A DNA stretch of 64,000 nucleotides from Microbispora catharanthi (GCF_006334915.2 NZ_VDMA02000030.1:36422-100421); one strand, 5' to 3'; positions 43,300-52,468 are shown, numbered from the stretch's first letter. The notes: a model not told the origin generated them from the sequence alone. Translations and numbers: made by a program.

Positions 43300-43494
43300 T
43301 CAGGTGAGAGCCGGCTCGCGATCCTGCAGCCGGACCAGGGCCTCGTCACGAGTTTGCGCCGAGAGCGCGTCGTTCTGGGCCTGGAGCCGGGTGAGTTCTG
43401 CCTCGAGGTCGCGGATGCGCTGCTGGAGACGGCGCATTTCCGAGATCATCCGAGGGTCAGGACCGCCGACGTGGCCGAGTAGAGCCTTCGCCAT
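43300..43494 (-). CDS. Small conserved coiled-coil protein
   Basis: A 64-residue protein: a short conserved start (MAKALLGHVGGPDPR), a heptad coiled coil from about residue 18 to 50 (MRRLQQRIRDLEAELTRLQA) and an acidic/leucine end. Very similar small proteins sit near smc in other actinomycetes, as far as I recall, but I know of no function. It lacks cysteine and membrane segments. It has its own terminator and a good ATG start. Perhaps a DNA-associated or cytoskeletal partner, only by analogy. Confidence 0.74.
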   Translation of the reverse strand: MAKALLGHVGGPDPRMISEMRRLQQRIRDLEAELTRLQAQNDALSAQTRDEALVRLQDREPALT

Positions 43495-43682
43495 AGTAAA
43501 GGGTCCTCCACGCTGAGTGACCAGACTGGTTCGCGCACTTCATGCCGCGGGAGGGGTGCGCGTGGTTCCTCTCAAGAGTCGCACCGGCAATGGAGACGGT
43601 CAAGTTGAACGCTCCGCACAGGCGTGCCGGTGGGCACTCTCGCTAGATAAATATACCGGATTTGAGGGGTTTGAGGGAAGCC

Positions 43683-43952
43683 CTACCTCTCGACAAACCC
43701 GGCGATACCTCTCTTCGCATCGCTCCAGCGCTCGACCACCCCCTCAACACGGCCGGGCGTGTCTCCGGTGCGTAACAACGACAGGAGCCGCTCGCACGAC
43801 TCCCTCGGGCCCTCGGCGACGACCTCGACCCTCCCGTCGGCGAGGTTCGAGGCCCACCCGACGAGCCCGAGCTCCAGTGCGCGGGCACGGGTCCACCAGC
43901 GGAACCCCACACCCTGCACCCGTCCCCGGACCCATGCCGTCAACCGAACCAC
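43683..43952 (-). CDS. acyP: Acylphosphatase
   Basis: An 89-residue enzyme that hydrolyses acyl phosphates. The signature VRGRVQGVGFRWWT contains the phosphate-binding loop and catalytic Arg, and GWASNLADGRVEVVAEG contains the catalytic Asn. Family length is 90-100 residues, so it is complete. It lies between mutM and the smc-proximal genes, as in other actinobacteria. Confidence 0.94.
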   Translation of the reverse strand: MVRLTAWVRGRVQGVGFRWWTRARALELGLVGWASNLADGRVEVVAEGPRESCERLLSLLRTGDTPGRVEGVVERWSDAKRGIAGFVER

Positions 43953-43998
43953 GCCTACAAGTATCCAGATCGACTTCGGCCGCCACAGGCGGGGGTCC

Positions 43999-44880
43999 CT
44001 AAGGGCGGGCGTTCCTCGGTCGGGGCTGGCACTTCGGGCAGCTGTAGGAGGACCTGTTCATGAACGCCTCCCGCCGGATGGGCGTCCCGCAGCGGCGGCA
44101 GGGCTCGTCCCGCCTGCCGTACACGGCGAGCGAGCGGTCGAAGTAGCCGCTCTCGCCGTTGACGTTCACGTAGAGGCTGTCGAAGGACGTGCCGCCCTGC
44201 CCCAGCGCCTCGGTCATGACCGCGCGGACCGCCGCCAGCAGTTCGGTGATCTTCGGCCGGGTCAGCGTCTCCGTCGGCCGCGCCCAATGCAGGCGCGCGC
44301 GCCACAACGCCTCGTCCGCGTAGATGTTGCCCACCCCGCTGATCAGCGACTGGTCGAGCAGCGCCCGCTTGATCCCCGTACGGCGCAGCCGCAGCCGTAC
44401 GGCGAACTCCGCGTCGTCGAAGGCGTCCTCGAGCGGGTCGGCGGCGATGTGCGCGATCGGCTCGGGCACCGGCCGACCCCGCCCCGCGGCCATGGGCGCC
44501 ACCAGGAGGTGCCCGAAGGTGCGCTGGTCGACGAAGCGTAACTCCAGGCCGCCGTCGGTGAAGCCCATGCGCACGCGCAGGTGCTTCTCGATGGGCGACA
44601 GCGGGTCCACGACGAGAAGCTGGCCGCTCATGCCGAGATGGGCGATCAGCGCCTCACCGGGCTCCTCCTCGCCGGAGGCGCCGTCCCGCAGGGGCAGCCA
44701 CAGGTATTTGCCGCGCCGCTCGGCCGACGCCAGTGTGCGGCCCTTGAGCTGGGCGGGCAGCTCGCCGACGTTGCGGCGGACCGCCCGGGGGTGCAGGACC
44801 TCGGCCGCGGCCACCGTCCGGCCGGCGACCCAGCTCTCCAGGCCCCTGCGGACGACCTCGACCTCGGGCAGTTCGGGCAT
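43999..44880 (-). CDS. mutM: Formamidopyrimidine-DNA glycosylase
   Basis: A 293-residue base-excision repair glycosylase/AP lyase that removes 8-oxoguanine and formamidopyrimidines. The catalytic Pro-Glu is the N-terminal MPELPEVE, which fixes the start. The helix-two-turn-helix (ISGVGNIYADEAL) and the C-terminal zinc finger (CRRCGTPIRR followed by CPKC) are intact. The Lys for the beta-elimination site lies in HLGMSGQ-proximal segments. It is 16 bp downstream of rnc. Confidence 0.97.
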   Translation of the reverse strand: MPELPEVEVVRRGLESWVAGRTVAAAEVLHPRAVRRNVGELPAQLKGRTLASAERRGKYLWLPLRDGASGEEEPGEALIAHLGMSGQLLVVDPLSPIEKHLRVRMGFTDGGLELRFVDQRTFGHLLVAPMAAGRGRPVPEPIAHIAADPLEDAFDDAEFAVRLRLRRTGIKRALLDQSLISGVGNIYADEALWRARLHWARPTETLTRPKITELLAAVRAVMTEALGQGGTSFDSLYVNVNGESGYFDRSLAVYGRRDEPCRRCGTPIRREAFMNRSSYSCPKCQPRPRNARP

Positions 44881-44896
44881 GCGCCGTCTCCCGGGC

Positions 44897-45646
44897 TCAG
44901 GCGCGTACGGGACCGGCGCCCTCGCGGGCGTCGCGCAGCGCGCGGATCGCGGTCCAGGCCGCCTCGGCCGCCTGCTGCTCGGCCTCCTTCTTGCTGCGCC
45001 CGGAGCCCTTGCCGTACTCCTTGCCGCCCACGCGCACGGTCGCGGAGAACGACTTGGCGTGGTCGGGCCCGCTCTCGTCCACGTGATACTCCGGCACGCC
45101 GAGCATCTCGGCGGCGGTGAGCTCCTGCAGGGACGTCTTCCAGTCGAGCCCGGCGCCCAGCGACGCCGACCGCGTGATGAGCGGGTCGAACAGCAGGTGG
45201 ACGACGCGGAACGCCTCGTCCAGGCCCTTGTCGACGTACACCGTGCCGATCAGGGCCTCCAGCGTGTCGGCCAGGATGGATGACTTGTCCCGGCCGCCCG
45301 TGCCCTCCTCGCCGCGGCCCAGCCGCAGGTATTTGCCGAGGTCGAGCGTCCTGGCGACGTCCGCGAGCGCCCGCATGTTGACCACGGCGGCGCGCAGCTT
45401 GGCGAGCTGGCCCTCGGGCAGGTCCGGGTGGTTGCGGAACAACGTGTCCGTCACCACGAGACCCAGCACCGAGTCGCCCAGGAACTCCAGGCGCTCGTTC
45501 GTCGGCAGCCCGCCGTTCTCATACGCGTATGAGCGGTGCGTCAGCGCCCGCTCGAGGATGCCGGTGCTGAGCCGGACATCCAGAGTCTGGAACAGCTCGT
45601 CCCTCGCGACCTCGACGGGCACGGGCTTTACAGACGGTGCGGCCAT
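44897..45646 (-). CDS. rnc: Ribonuclease III
   Basis: A 249-residue double-stranded-RNA endonuclease for rRNA and mRNA processing. The catalytic signature NERLEFLGDSVL (about residues 48-59), the second acidic site DTLEALIGTVY and the C-terminal dsRNA-binding domain (about 170-240, FSATVRVGGKEYGKGSGRSK) are complete. GGGAGGA precedes the ATG at 45646. It is the first of the rnc-mutM-acyP set. Confidence 0.97.
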   Translation of the reverse strand: MAAPSVKPVPVEVARDELFQTLDVRLSTGILERALTHRSYAYENGGLPTNERLEFLGDSVLGLVVTDTLFRNHPDLPEGQLAKLRAAVVNMRALADVARTLDLGKYLRLGRGEEGTGGRDKSSILADTLEALIGTVYVDKGLDEAFRVVHLLFDPLITRSASLGAGLDWKTSLQELTAAEMLGVPEYHVDESGPDHAKSFSATVRVGGKEYGKGSGRSKKEAEQQAAEAAWTAIRALRDAREGAGPVRA

Positions 45647-45854
45647 GAATTCCTCCCAACTCCTAGGTGCAGGCAGGGCCGTGCACGGGAGGCAGGTGGA
45701 CCGGCCGAAGGCCCGAAGGCGTGGTGGACGCCGGTCCGCCGGGAGCCGATGGCCCCGGCGCCCACCACGGCCGCGGGCGTGCATGTCGGTGCGTACCGTC
45801 CAACCGCCACCGCACGTTCCTTTGGAGAACGGTAACCCTTTGAAGCACGGTAAC

Positions 45855-45886
45855 GCCGACCGGCTCGTTTTGACGATCCGGCCGGC
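45855..45886 (-). terminator. Terminator after rpmF
   Basis: On the minus strand GCCGGCCGG pairs with CCGGTCGGC (one G-U pair) around a 14-base loop, 26 bp after the rpmF stop and before rnc. Confidence 0.6.
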
Positions 45887-45911
45887 GTCCCGACGTTCCC
45901 TTACCGCGCGA

Positions 45912-46091
45912 TCAGGCCGACGGCTCGACGACCTGACGGCGGTTGTAGGTGCCGCAGGTCGGGCACGCCACGTGCGGGCGCTTGGGCGAGCGGCACTGCG
46001 GGCAGCTCACGAGTGCGACCGCCGCCGCCTTCCACTGGGACCTGCGGGCGCGGGTGTTGCTCCGCGACATCTTCCGCTTGGGGACGGCCAC
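45912..46091 (-). CDS. rpmF: Ribosomal protein L32 (zinc-binding form)
   Basis: A 59-residue L32 with the start AVPKRKMSRSNTRARR and two cysteine pairs, CPQC and CPTC, the zinc-containing form. GTG start (46091), preceded by AGGAGGG that ends the DUF177 gene, two bases away, the usual DUF177-rpmF coupling. Confidence 0.97.
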   Translation of the reverse strand: MAVPKRKMSRSNTRARRSQWKAAAVALVSCPQCRSPKRPHVACPTCGTYNRRQVVEPSA

Positions 46092-46092
46092 G

Positions 46093-46665
46093 TCAACCCT
46101 CCTGATCGTCTTCCTGTTCCACAACCAAACCCTGCAGCGTCGCCCAGCGGGCGTCGATCGTTTCGTGCCGGTGGTCAGGGCCGGCCTCCGCCAGCCTGAT
46201 CCCGCACTCCGCACACAGACCGGGGCAGTCCTCACCGCACACCGGGCTCAGCGGCAGTGCGAGCACCACCGCGTCACGGAATACCGGCTCGAGATCGAGC
46301 AGTTCGCCGTCGAGGAGCAGATCGTCCTCTGCGGCGTCCTCCGCCGAGTAGAAGTAGAGCTCCTGGAAGTCGACCTCGATCTCCGAGGTCAACGGGTCCA
46401 GGCAGCGCGAGCACTCCCCCGTCAGGGGAGTCTGCGCCGTGCCCGTGACGAGCACGCCCTCCATCACCGCCTCGAGCCGGATGTCCAGCTCGACGTCGGC
46501 GTCCTTGGGAACGCCGATCATTCCGACCGCGAGGTCCGCCGGTGCCGGGAGGACCGGGCTGAGCGTGCGCATCGATCCCGGTCGGCGCCCCAGGTCGTGG
46601 GTGGATATCACCCAGGGGGCTCGGGGATCGAGGCTGTGCAGACTCATCCTGCTCTCGTTAGGCAT
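46093..46665 (-). CDS. DUF177 (YceD) rRNA accumulation protein
   Basis: A 190-residue YceD/DUF177 protein: GTAQTPLTGECSRCLDPLT, VDFQELYFY and the C-terminal cysteines CGEDCPGLCAECG, which resemble a zinc knuckle. In bacteria and plants members help 23S rRNA accumulation. Its stop is followed one base later by the rpmF start, the conserved order. The start is either the ATG at 46665 or that at 46647; neither has a strong ribosome site. Confidence 0.9.
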   Translation of the reverse strand: MPNESRMSLHSLDPRAPWVISTHDLGRRPGSMRTLSPVLPAPADLAVGMIGVPKDADVELDIRLEAVMEGVLVTGTAQTPLTGECSRCLDPLTSEIEVDFQELYFYSAEDAAEDDLLLDGELLDLEPVFRDAVVLALPLSPVCGEDCPGLCAECGIRLAEAGPDHRHETIDARWATLQGLVVEQEDDQEG

Positions 46666-46717
46666 GGCGAATCACCGCCGTCGTGCAAGGCTGAAAGGCA
46701 AGAATACCAGCTCAGGT

Positions 46718-47194
46718 TCAGCCCCTGAGCCGCTCCACGAGCAACTGGTGGACGAGGTCGGGGACCAGGCCGGACACGTCCCCGCCGTACCGGGCGATCT
46801 CCTTGAGCCTGCTGGACGACAGGAAGGAGTACTCGGGGTTGGTGGACATGAACAGCGTCTCGACGCCCGACATCCGGTAGTTGAGCTGGGCCATCTGCAG
46901 CTCGTAGTCGAAGTCGCTGACCGCGCGCAGGCCCTTCACGATGGCCGGGATGCCCTGCTGCCTGCAGAAGTCGACCAGCAGGCCGTGGAACTTCTCGACC
47001 CGGATGTTGCCGTACTCCTTCGTCACCGCCTGGAGCATCTCGATGCGCTCGTCGACGGTGAACAGGCTGTGCTTCTCGATGTTGATGAGCACGGCCACGA
47101 CGACCTCGTCATACAGCCGTGACGTCCGGCCGATGATGTCCAGATGACCGTTGGTCACGGGATCGAACGACCCCGGGCAGACGACACGACGCAA
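46718..47194 (-). CDS. coaD: Phosphopantetheine adenylyltransferase
   Basis: A 158-residue enzyme for the fourth step of coenzyme A synthesis, ATP plus 4'-phosphopantetheine to dephospho-CoA. The nucleotidyltransferase motifs GSFDPVTNGHLDII and YSFLSSSRLKEIA are present. No ATG or GTG fits; a TTG at 47194 gives the family N-terminus LRRVVCPGSFDP. It lies 17 bp downstream of rsmD. Confidence 0.95.
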   Translation of the reverse strand: MRRVVCPGSFDPVTNGHLDIIGRTSRLYDEVVVAVLINIEKHSLFTVDERIEMLQAVTKEYGNIRVEKFHGLLVDFCRQQGIPAIVKGLRAVSDFDYELQMAQLNYRMSGVETLFMSTNPEYSFLSSSRLKEIARYGGDVSGLVPDLVHQLLVERLRG

Positions 47195-47211
47195 GGCGCA
47201 CCCCCATAGAT

Positions 47212-47781
47212 TCACGGGTTCCCGGCTGCGCGACCGTACCAAACGGCCGCTTCGCCGTATCGACGGACCCTGTCTTCCGTGAAACCCGCGGGCCACACCA
47301 GGTCCTTACCCCTCGACTCCCGCTCGACGGCGACAAGCGCACCCTCCGCCAGCCAGCCGTTGTCGCGCAGCGCCGTCAGCACCCGGGAGACCGCCTCGTC
47401 GGAGACGGCGTAGGGCGGATCGGCGAAGACGAAGTCGTACGGCTCCTCGCACGGCCGGCCCACCACCCGCTCGACCTTGTCGGCCCGCAGGGACGCCCCC
47501 GGCAGCCCGAGCGACGTGATGTTTTCCCGGATCGTGCGTGCGGCCCTGGCGTCCGACTCGACCAGCAGCGCGTGGGCCGCCCCCCTGCTCAGCGCCTCGA
47601 GTCCGACGGCGCCCGACCCGGCGTACAGGTCGAGGACCCGGATCCCGTCCAGCGGCCCGAGGGCGGAGCCGACGGTGGCGAACAGGCCCTCCCGGGTGCG
47701 GTCGCTCGTCGGCCTGGTCGATCTCCCCGGCGGGACGGCCAGCCTGCGTCCCCCCGCCGTCCCTGCGATCACCCGCGTCAC
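47212..47781 (-). CDS. rsmD: 16S rRNA (guanine966-N2)-methyltransferase
   Basis: A 189-residue SAM-dependent methyltransferase that methylates G966 of 16S rRNA. Motif I is LDLYAGSGAVGLEALSRG and the catalytic motif IV is FADPPY. The N-terminal RVIAGTAGGRRL and TSDRTREGLF are characteristic. GTG start at 47781 with GAAGG before it. It is followed by coaD, the usual pair. Confidence 0.95.
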   Translation of the reverse strand: MTRVIAGTAGGRRLAVPPGRSTRPTSDRTREGLFATVGSALGPLDGIRVLDLYAGSGAVGLEALSRGAAHALLVESDARAARTIRENITSLGLPGASLRADKVERVVGRPCEEPYDFVFADPPYAVSDEAVSRVLTALRDNGWLAEGALVAVERESRGKDLVWPAGFTEDRVRRYGEAAVWYGRAAGNP

Positions 47782-48183
47782 GCCTTCATTGTCCCGCCCG
47801 CGACGGCCTTCCCGGCACGGCGGGCGAAGGGGCCGGAAGATCGCCAGTGCCGCGACCGACAAGGTTTGCCCGTTGGCAAAGATTGGCGGGAGGGGCACGA
47901 GGTCAAGAGTGGGCAAGCGGCGGCGACGAATGAGTAAGAGCCGTATCGCGGGCTCCGTCACATGCGCATCATGAGTTCTGCGGCCTTCACGGTGACCCAG
48001 GGGAAGGCCGACCGGCGTGGTCGTGAGCCCTTCCGCACGTCGGCGCCCTCGGCACCTGACCCGAGGGCGGGCCCAGCCGGGGGCGGCATTCGGGGGGAGG
48101 CCGTCCCAAGGCTGGGCCCTGGGTCGTCAACGGGCGTCGTGTTCACACGGCGCCCGTTTCAATTTCCGCCCTCGCGCCGGCGG
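47782..48183. other. Intergenic region between rsmD and recG
   Basis: 402 bp with no convincing gene. It contains the palindrome TTTGCCCGTTGGCAAA (47865-47880), which fits a regulator site 84 bp before rsmD. It also holds a 10-bp stem of GGGCCCAGCC with its complement at 48069-48078 and 48110-48119, and the recG terminator hairpin. A 14-codon frame (MSKSRIAGSVTCAS) at 47930 is too weak to call. Confidence 0.55.
48129..48158. terminator. Terminator after recG
   Basis: AACGGGCG...CGTGT pairs with ACACG...CGCCCGTT with one interrupted position and a 2-base tip, 26 bp after the recG stop. Confidence 0.7.
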
Positions 48184-50346
48184 TCACGCTTTTTCGAGGA
48201 ACTCGGCGCGTTCGTCGGCGACCATGGTGTCGATCTCGGCGCGCAGCGCCGGGTGGGCCGACAGCGTGGAATCGGCGGACAGCAGCGCGGTCGCCTCGGC
48301 CCGGGCGCTCTCGATCACGTCCTCGTCGCGCAGAAGCTGCAGCAGCTTGAGCGATGACCTGCGCCCCGACTGGGCGGCGCCGAGCACGTCGCCCTCCCGG
48401 CGCTGCTCCAGGTCCACACGGGACAACTCGAACCCGTCCAGCGTCGCGGCCACCGCGTCGAGCCTGCGGCGCGCCTGGGTGCCCTCCGGGGCCTCGCTCA
48501 CGAGCAGGCACAGCCCGGGCAGGCCGCCCCGGCCCACCCGGCCGCGCAACTGGTGGAGCTGGGAGACGCCGAAGCGGTCGGCGTCCATGATGACCATCAC
48601 CGACGAGTTGGGGACGTCGACGCCGACCTCGATGACCGTGGTCGCGACCAGGACGTCGATCTCGCCCCGGGCGAAGGCGCGCATCGCCGCGTCCTTGTCC
48701 TCGGGTGCGAGCTTGCCGTGCAGCGCCTGAATCCGCAGGCCGGCCAGCGGCCCCTCCCCGAGCATGCGCGCGACGTCGAGGACCGCCAGGGGCGGCCTGC
48801 GCTCGTCGTCGTCCTTCGCCAGGTCGCCCTCGTCGCCCTCCTGGTCGCCGATGCGCGGGCACACCACGTACGCCTGGCGGCCCAGGCCGACCTCCTCCCG
48901 GACCCGCTGCCAGGCGCGGTCGAGGAAGTGGGGCTTCTCCGCGGCGGGCACCACGTGAGTGGTGATCGGGGCCCGGCCCGAGGGAAGCTGGGACAGCGTG
49001 GAGACCTCCAGGTCGCCGAACACGGTCATGGCCACCGTTCGCGGGATCGGCGTCGCCGTCATGACCAGCACGTGGGGGCGTCCGCCGCCGCCCTTCTCGC
49101 GCAGGGCGTCGCGCTGCTCGACGCCGAACCTGTGCTGCTCGTCCACCACGACCAGCCCGAGGTCGGCGAACTGGACGTGCTCCTGGAGCACGGCGTGGGT
49201 GCCGATCACGATGCCGGCCGCGCCGGAGGCCGCGTCGAGCAGCGCGCTCCGCCGCGCGGCGGCCCCCATCGAGCCGGTGAGCAGCGCGACCGCGGTCCCG
49301 CCGAACATCCCGCCGGCCGCGAGATCGCCCAGCATGTTCACGATCGACCGGTGGTGCTGCTGGGCGAGGACCTCGGTGGGGGCGAGCAGCACGGCCTGCC
49401 CGCCGGAGTCGACCACCTGGAGCATCGCGCGCAGCGCGACCACGGTCTTGCCCGCGCCGACCTCGCCCTGCAGGAGCCGGTGCATGGGGTGTTCACGGGC
49501 GAGGTCGGCGGCGATCTCCTCGCCGACCTGCCGCTGCCCCTCGGTGAGCTGGAACGGCAGCCGCTTGTCGAACTCGCGCAGCAGCCCGTCGTCACGCCCG
49601 GGGCGGGCCATGGCGAGCCAGGCGGACGCGGCCATGCGCCGCCGCACCAGGACGGCCTGCAGGACGAACGCCTCGTCGAACTTCAACCGGTCGTGCGACC
49701 GGGCGACGTCCGCCTGGCTGCGGGGCCGGTGCACGCGCCGCAGCGCCTCCTCGATCGGCAGCAGCCCCAGCCGCTCCCGTATCTCGGCGGGCACCGGGTC
49801 GTCCAGGCTGAGCACGTCGAGCACCGTGCGCACGGCCCGGCGGATCTTCCAGCTCGGCAGCCCCTGGGCGGAGGGGTAGATCGGCACCAGCGCGGAGGCG
49901 AACTCCTCGGCCGTCTCCTCCGTCTCGTCGAACGACTCGTACTCGGGATGGGTGAGCGAGACGCGCCTGGTCCTCCCGCCGACGAAGACGCCGACCTTGC
50001 CGGAGAACATCGCCTCGGTGCCCGGCGTGAGCCGCTGCTCGGCGACGTAGGCGCCCTTGCCGAAGAAGGCCAGGTGCAGCTTCTCCTTGCCGTCGGTCAC
50101 CTCGATGTCGAGCCAGGTGCCCTGCCGGTTCTTCATCGGCCTGCGCACGGCGGACGACACCTTGGCCACCACGGTGACGTGCTCGTCGTGCTCCAGCGAC
50201 GCGATGGGCGTCAGCTCCCCCCGCTGCGCGTAGCGCCGCGGATAGTGGCGCAGCAGTTCACCGACCGTGCTGATGCCCAGCGCGCTCTCCAGCGGGGCGG
50301 CCGACCTGCCGACCACCTTCTTGAGCGGCTCGTCGAAGCTCGTCAC
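48184..50346 (-). CDS. recG: ATP-dependent DNA helicase RecG
   Basis: A 720-residue branch-migration helicase for stalled forks and Holliday junctions. The N-terminal wedge/OB domain spans about residues 30-200. Walker A is GEVGAGKTVV, the DEAD-like box DEQHRFG, and motif VI with the RecG-specific end is QLRGRVGRGGLPGLCL. All helicase motifs are present and length is within the family range (690-740). It lies 37 bp after the DAK2 gene, the conserved order. Confidence 0.97.
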   Translation of the reverse strand: MTSFDEPLKKVVGRSAAPLESALGISTVGELLRHYPRRYAQRGELTPIASLEHDEHVTVVAKVSSAVRRPMKNRQGTWLDIEVTDGKEKLHLAFFGKGAYVAEQRLTPGTEAMFSGKVGVFVGGRTRRVSLTHPEYESFDETEETAEEFASALVPIYPSAQGLPSWKIRRAVRTVLDVLSLDDPVPAEIRERLGLLPIEEALRRVHRPRSQADVARSHDRLKFDEAFVLQAVLVRRRMAASAWLAMARPGRDDGLLREFDKRLPFQLTEGQRQVGEEIAADLAREHPMHRLLQGEVGAGKTVVALRAMLQVVDSGGQAVLLAPTEVLAQQHHRSIVNMLGDLAAGGMFGGTAVALLTGSMGAAARRSALLDAASGAAGIVIGTHAVLQEHVQFADLGLVVVDEQHRFGVEQRDALREKGGGGRPHVLVMTATPIPRTVAMTVFGDLEVSTLSQLPSGRAPITTHVVPAAEKPHFLDRAWQRVREEVGLGRQAYVVCPRIGDQEGDEGDLAKDDDERRPPLAVLDVARMLGEGPLAGLRIQALHGKLAPEDKDAAMRAFARGEIDVLVATTVIEVGVDVPNSSVMVIMDADRFGVSQLHQLRGRVGRGGLPGLCLLVSEAPEGTQARRRLDAVAATLDGFELSRVDLEQRREGDVLGAAQSGRRSSLKLLQLLRDEDVIESARAEATALLSADSTLSAHPALRAEIDTMVADERAEFLEKA

Positions 50347-50382
50347 GACACCAATTCCTACCCGTACAGGCCGACAATCCGG

Positions 50383-51957
50383 CTACTCGACGCCGATCAG
50401 AAGGGGATAGCCGCCCTGCCCGCCCTCGTACACGACGATCTCCAGGTCCGGGCGGACGCGCTCCAGGTGGTGGCGTACCGCCGGCAGGAGCACCTCGGGC
50501 GCCCTGGCGCCGGTGACGAGCGTGACCATCTCGCTGCCGCCGGAGACCAGGCGCCGGACGACCCCCACCGCGGTCGCGGCCAGGTCCGCGCCGATCAGCG
50601 CGACCTCGCCGTCCACCACCCCGAGCACGTCACCGGGGCGGCAGATCCCGGCACTGGTCATCGCCTCGCGATCGGCCACCCACACGTGCCCGTGGCGGGT
50701 GTGCCCGGCGGCGTCGGTCATCGCCACGATGTCGTCGTCGAAGCGGCGCAGCGGGTCGTGCACGGCCAGCGCGGCCAGGCCCTGCACCGACGCCCGGGTG
50801 GGCAGGACGCTGACCGTCACGCCCTCCTCCCTGGCGATCTCCGCGGCGGCCGCGGCGACGTCGTGCACGGCCGCGTCGTTGGGCAGCACCGCGACCTCGG
50901 TCCCGGCCTCGCGGACGGCCCGCAGCAGGGCCGCCGCCGTCGGGGCCGAGCCAGGCTCGCGCCGCACGACCACCGCTCCCGCCTCCCGGAACAGGGCCGC
51001 CAGGCCGTCCCCTGCGGCGACCGCGACGACGCCCCTCGCCGGGCCCGGCTCGTGCGGCCGTCCCCCGAGGTAGGTCACCTTGATCCGATGCGGACGTCCC
51101 GCCCGCAGCCCGGCCTCGATCGCCGCGCCCGCGTCGTCCACGTGGACGTGGACGTTCCACAGACCCTCCCCGCCGACGATCACCAGGCTGTCCCCCAGCG
51201 CGTCGAGCTCGCCCCTCAGCCGGTCCACCTCGTGCGCGCCCGCGTCCAGGAGGTACATGACCTCGTAACCGGGGCCGCCCTCGTCCCGCCGCCCGAGCTC
51301 CTGCGGCGCGATCCGCCCGGCCGGGGCAGGCACCTCGTGCCGCTCGCTGTACGCCTCGGTCACCACCTCGGCCAGGCTCTCCAGCATGATCACCAGCCCG
51401 GCCGCGCCCGCGTCCACCACGCCGTTGCGGGACAGCACGCCGAGCTGACCCGTCGTACGGCGCAGGGCCCGCCGCGCCTCGTCCGCCGCCCGGCAGGCCA
51501 CCTCGGTCAGGTCGTCGGGCGCGTCGCGTACGGCGTGCGCCGCGGCCGACAGCACGCTCAGCACCGTGCCCTCCACCGGCCGGACCACCGCCGCCCTGGC
51601 CATCTCGGCCGCCCTCGTGAGGCCGTCGCGCAGGTCGGCGCCGCCTCCCTGCGCGCGCCCGAGCACCTCGCCCATGCCCCTGACGGCCTGGCTGACGATC
51701 ACCCCGGAGTTGCCCCGCGCGCCGAGCAGGGCCCCGCGCGTCAGGGCCTCCCACGTGGCGCCCGCGTCCGCGTCGCCGGGCAGCGCGTCCACCGCCTCGG
51801 CCGCCGACAGGATCGTGAGGTGCAGGTTCGTGCCGGTGTCCCCGTCGGGCACGGGGAACACGTTGAGCGCGTCGATCTCCGCCCTGGCCCGGCCGAGGGC
51901 CGCCGCGCAGTGGCGCGACCAGCGGCGCACCGCGGGGGGATCGAGCACCTTGAGCAT
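50383..51957 (-). CDS. DAK2-domain phosphotransferase (FakA-like)
   Basis: A 524-residue protein: an N-terminal DAK2/DhaL domain (about residues 10-200, NVFPVPDGDTGTNL with the Mg/ADP Asp residues), a middle segment, and a C-terminal DUF1949/DegV-like part. In Firmicutes this family is FakA, the fatty-acid kinase; in actinobacteria the function of the member next to rpmB and recG is less clear. GGAAGG precedes the ATG. It is divergent from rpmB. Fatty acid or a related acyl group is the likely substrate by homology only. Confidence 0.88.
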   Translation of the reverse strand: MLKVLDPPAVRRWSRHCAAALGRARAEIDALNVFPVPDGDTGTNLHLTILSAAEAVDALPGDADAGATWEALTRGALLGARGNSGVIVSQAVRGMGEVLGRAQGGGADLRDGLTRAAEMARAAVVRPVEGTVLSVLSAAAHAVRDAPDDLTEVACRAADEARRALRRTTGQLGVLSRNGVVDAGAAGLVIMLESLAEVVTEAYSERHEVPAPAGRIAPQELGRRDEGGPGYEVMYLLDAGAHEVDRLRGELDALGDSLVIVGGEGLWNVHVHVDDAGAAIEAGLRAGRPHRIKVTYLGGRPHEPGPARGVVAVAAGDGLAALFREAGAVVVRREPGSAPTAAALLRAVREAGTEVAVLPNDAAVHDVAAAAAEIAREEGVTVSVLPTRASVQGLAALAVHDPLRRFDDDIVAMTDAAGHTRHGHVWVADREAMTSAGICRPGDVLGVVDGEVALIGADLAATAVGVVRRLVSGGSEMVTLVTGARAPEVLLPAVRHHLERVRPDLEIVVYEGGQGGYPLLIGVE

Positions 51958-52163
51958 CAGGCCGACCTTCCTTCCGCGCGCTCCAGCCCCTCGATGCGCT
52001 ACCGTTGGCGGGTACGAGACTATCCCCGTTCGCCGGAGTCCCGTTTGGCGTGCACCGGCGAACATCGGATATCCTCGTGTGGCCAGCCGGTTGTCCCGGC
52101 ATTGCTCGGATGAGCCGCTGCACCGGCGCCGGGCCGATCGACTGATTCAAAGGAGCGATTACC

Positions 52164-52349
52164 GTGGCTTCCGTCTGCGACGTCTGCGCCAAGAAGCCGA
52201 TTTTCGGCAACAACATCTCCCACTCGCACCGCCGCACCCGCCGCCGCTGGAACCCCAACATCCAGACCGTGCGCGCGGTGGTCAACGGGACGCCGAAGCG
52301 GATGAACGTCTGCACCTCCTGCATCAAGGCGGGCAAGGTCTCGCGCTGA
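52164..52349 (+). CDS. rpmB: Ribosomal protein L28 (zinc-binding form)
   Basis: A 61-residue L28 with CDVC and CTSC pairs (zinc form), and the segment SHSHRRTRRRWNPNIQ. GTG start at 52164 with AAAGGAG before it. It is divergent from the DAK2 gene, the conserved actinobacterial pair, and is followed by a strong terminator. Confidence 0.97.
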   Translation: MASVCDVCAKKPIFGNNISHSHRRTRRRWNPNIQTVRAVVNGTPKRMNVCTSCIKAGKVSR

Positions 52350-52363
52350 TCGTCTGACTCCCT

Positions 52364-52398
52364 CGAGAGCCCGCCACCGGATCGGTGGCGGGCTCTCG
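52364..52398 (+). terminator. Terminator after rpmB
   Basis: A 15-bp stem: CGAGAGCCCGCCACC and its complement at 52384-52398 around GGATC. It is perfect and lies 14 bp after the rpmB stop. Confidence 0.88.
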
Positions 52399-52468
52399 CG
52401 CTCCCGTGACCGGCGACGGCGAGGATAAGCACCGGAATATCCCCGGCACGGTGCGGTTGATCACGGTC

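Noticed and set aside
47930..47974. 14-codon frame MSKSRIAGSVTCAS as a leader peptide
   Set aside because: No gene follows on that strand within range and there is no clear ribosome site.
48553..52113. 1186-codon + strand frame opposite recG and the DAK2 gene
   Set aside because: Antisense shadow of two well-supported genes; composition is Arg/His/Gly/Pro-rich without motifs.
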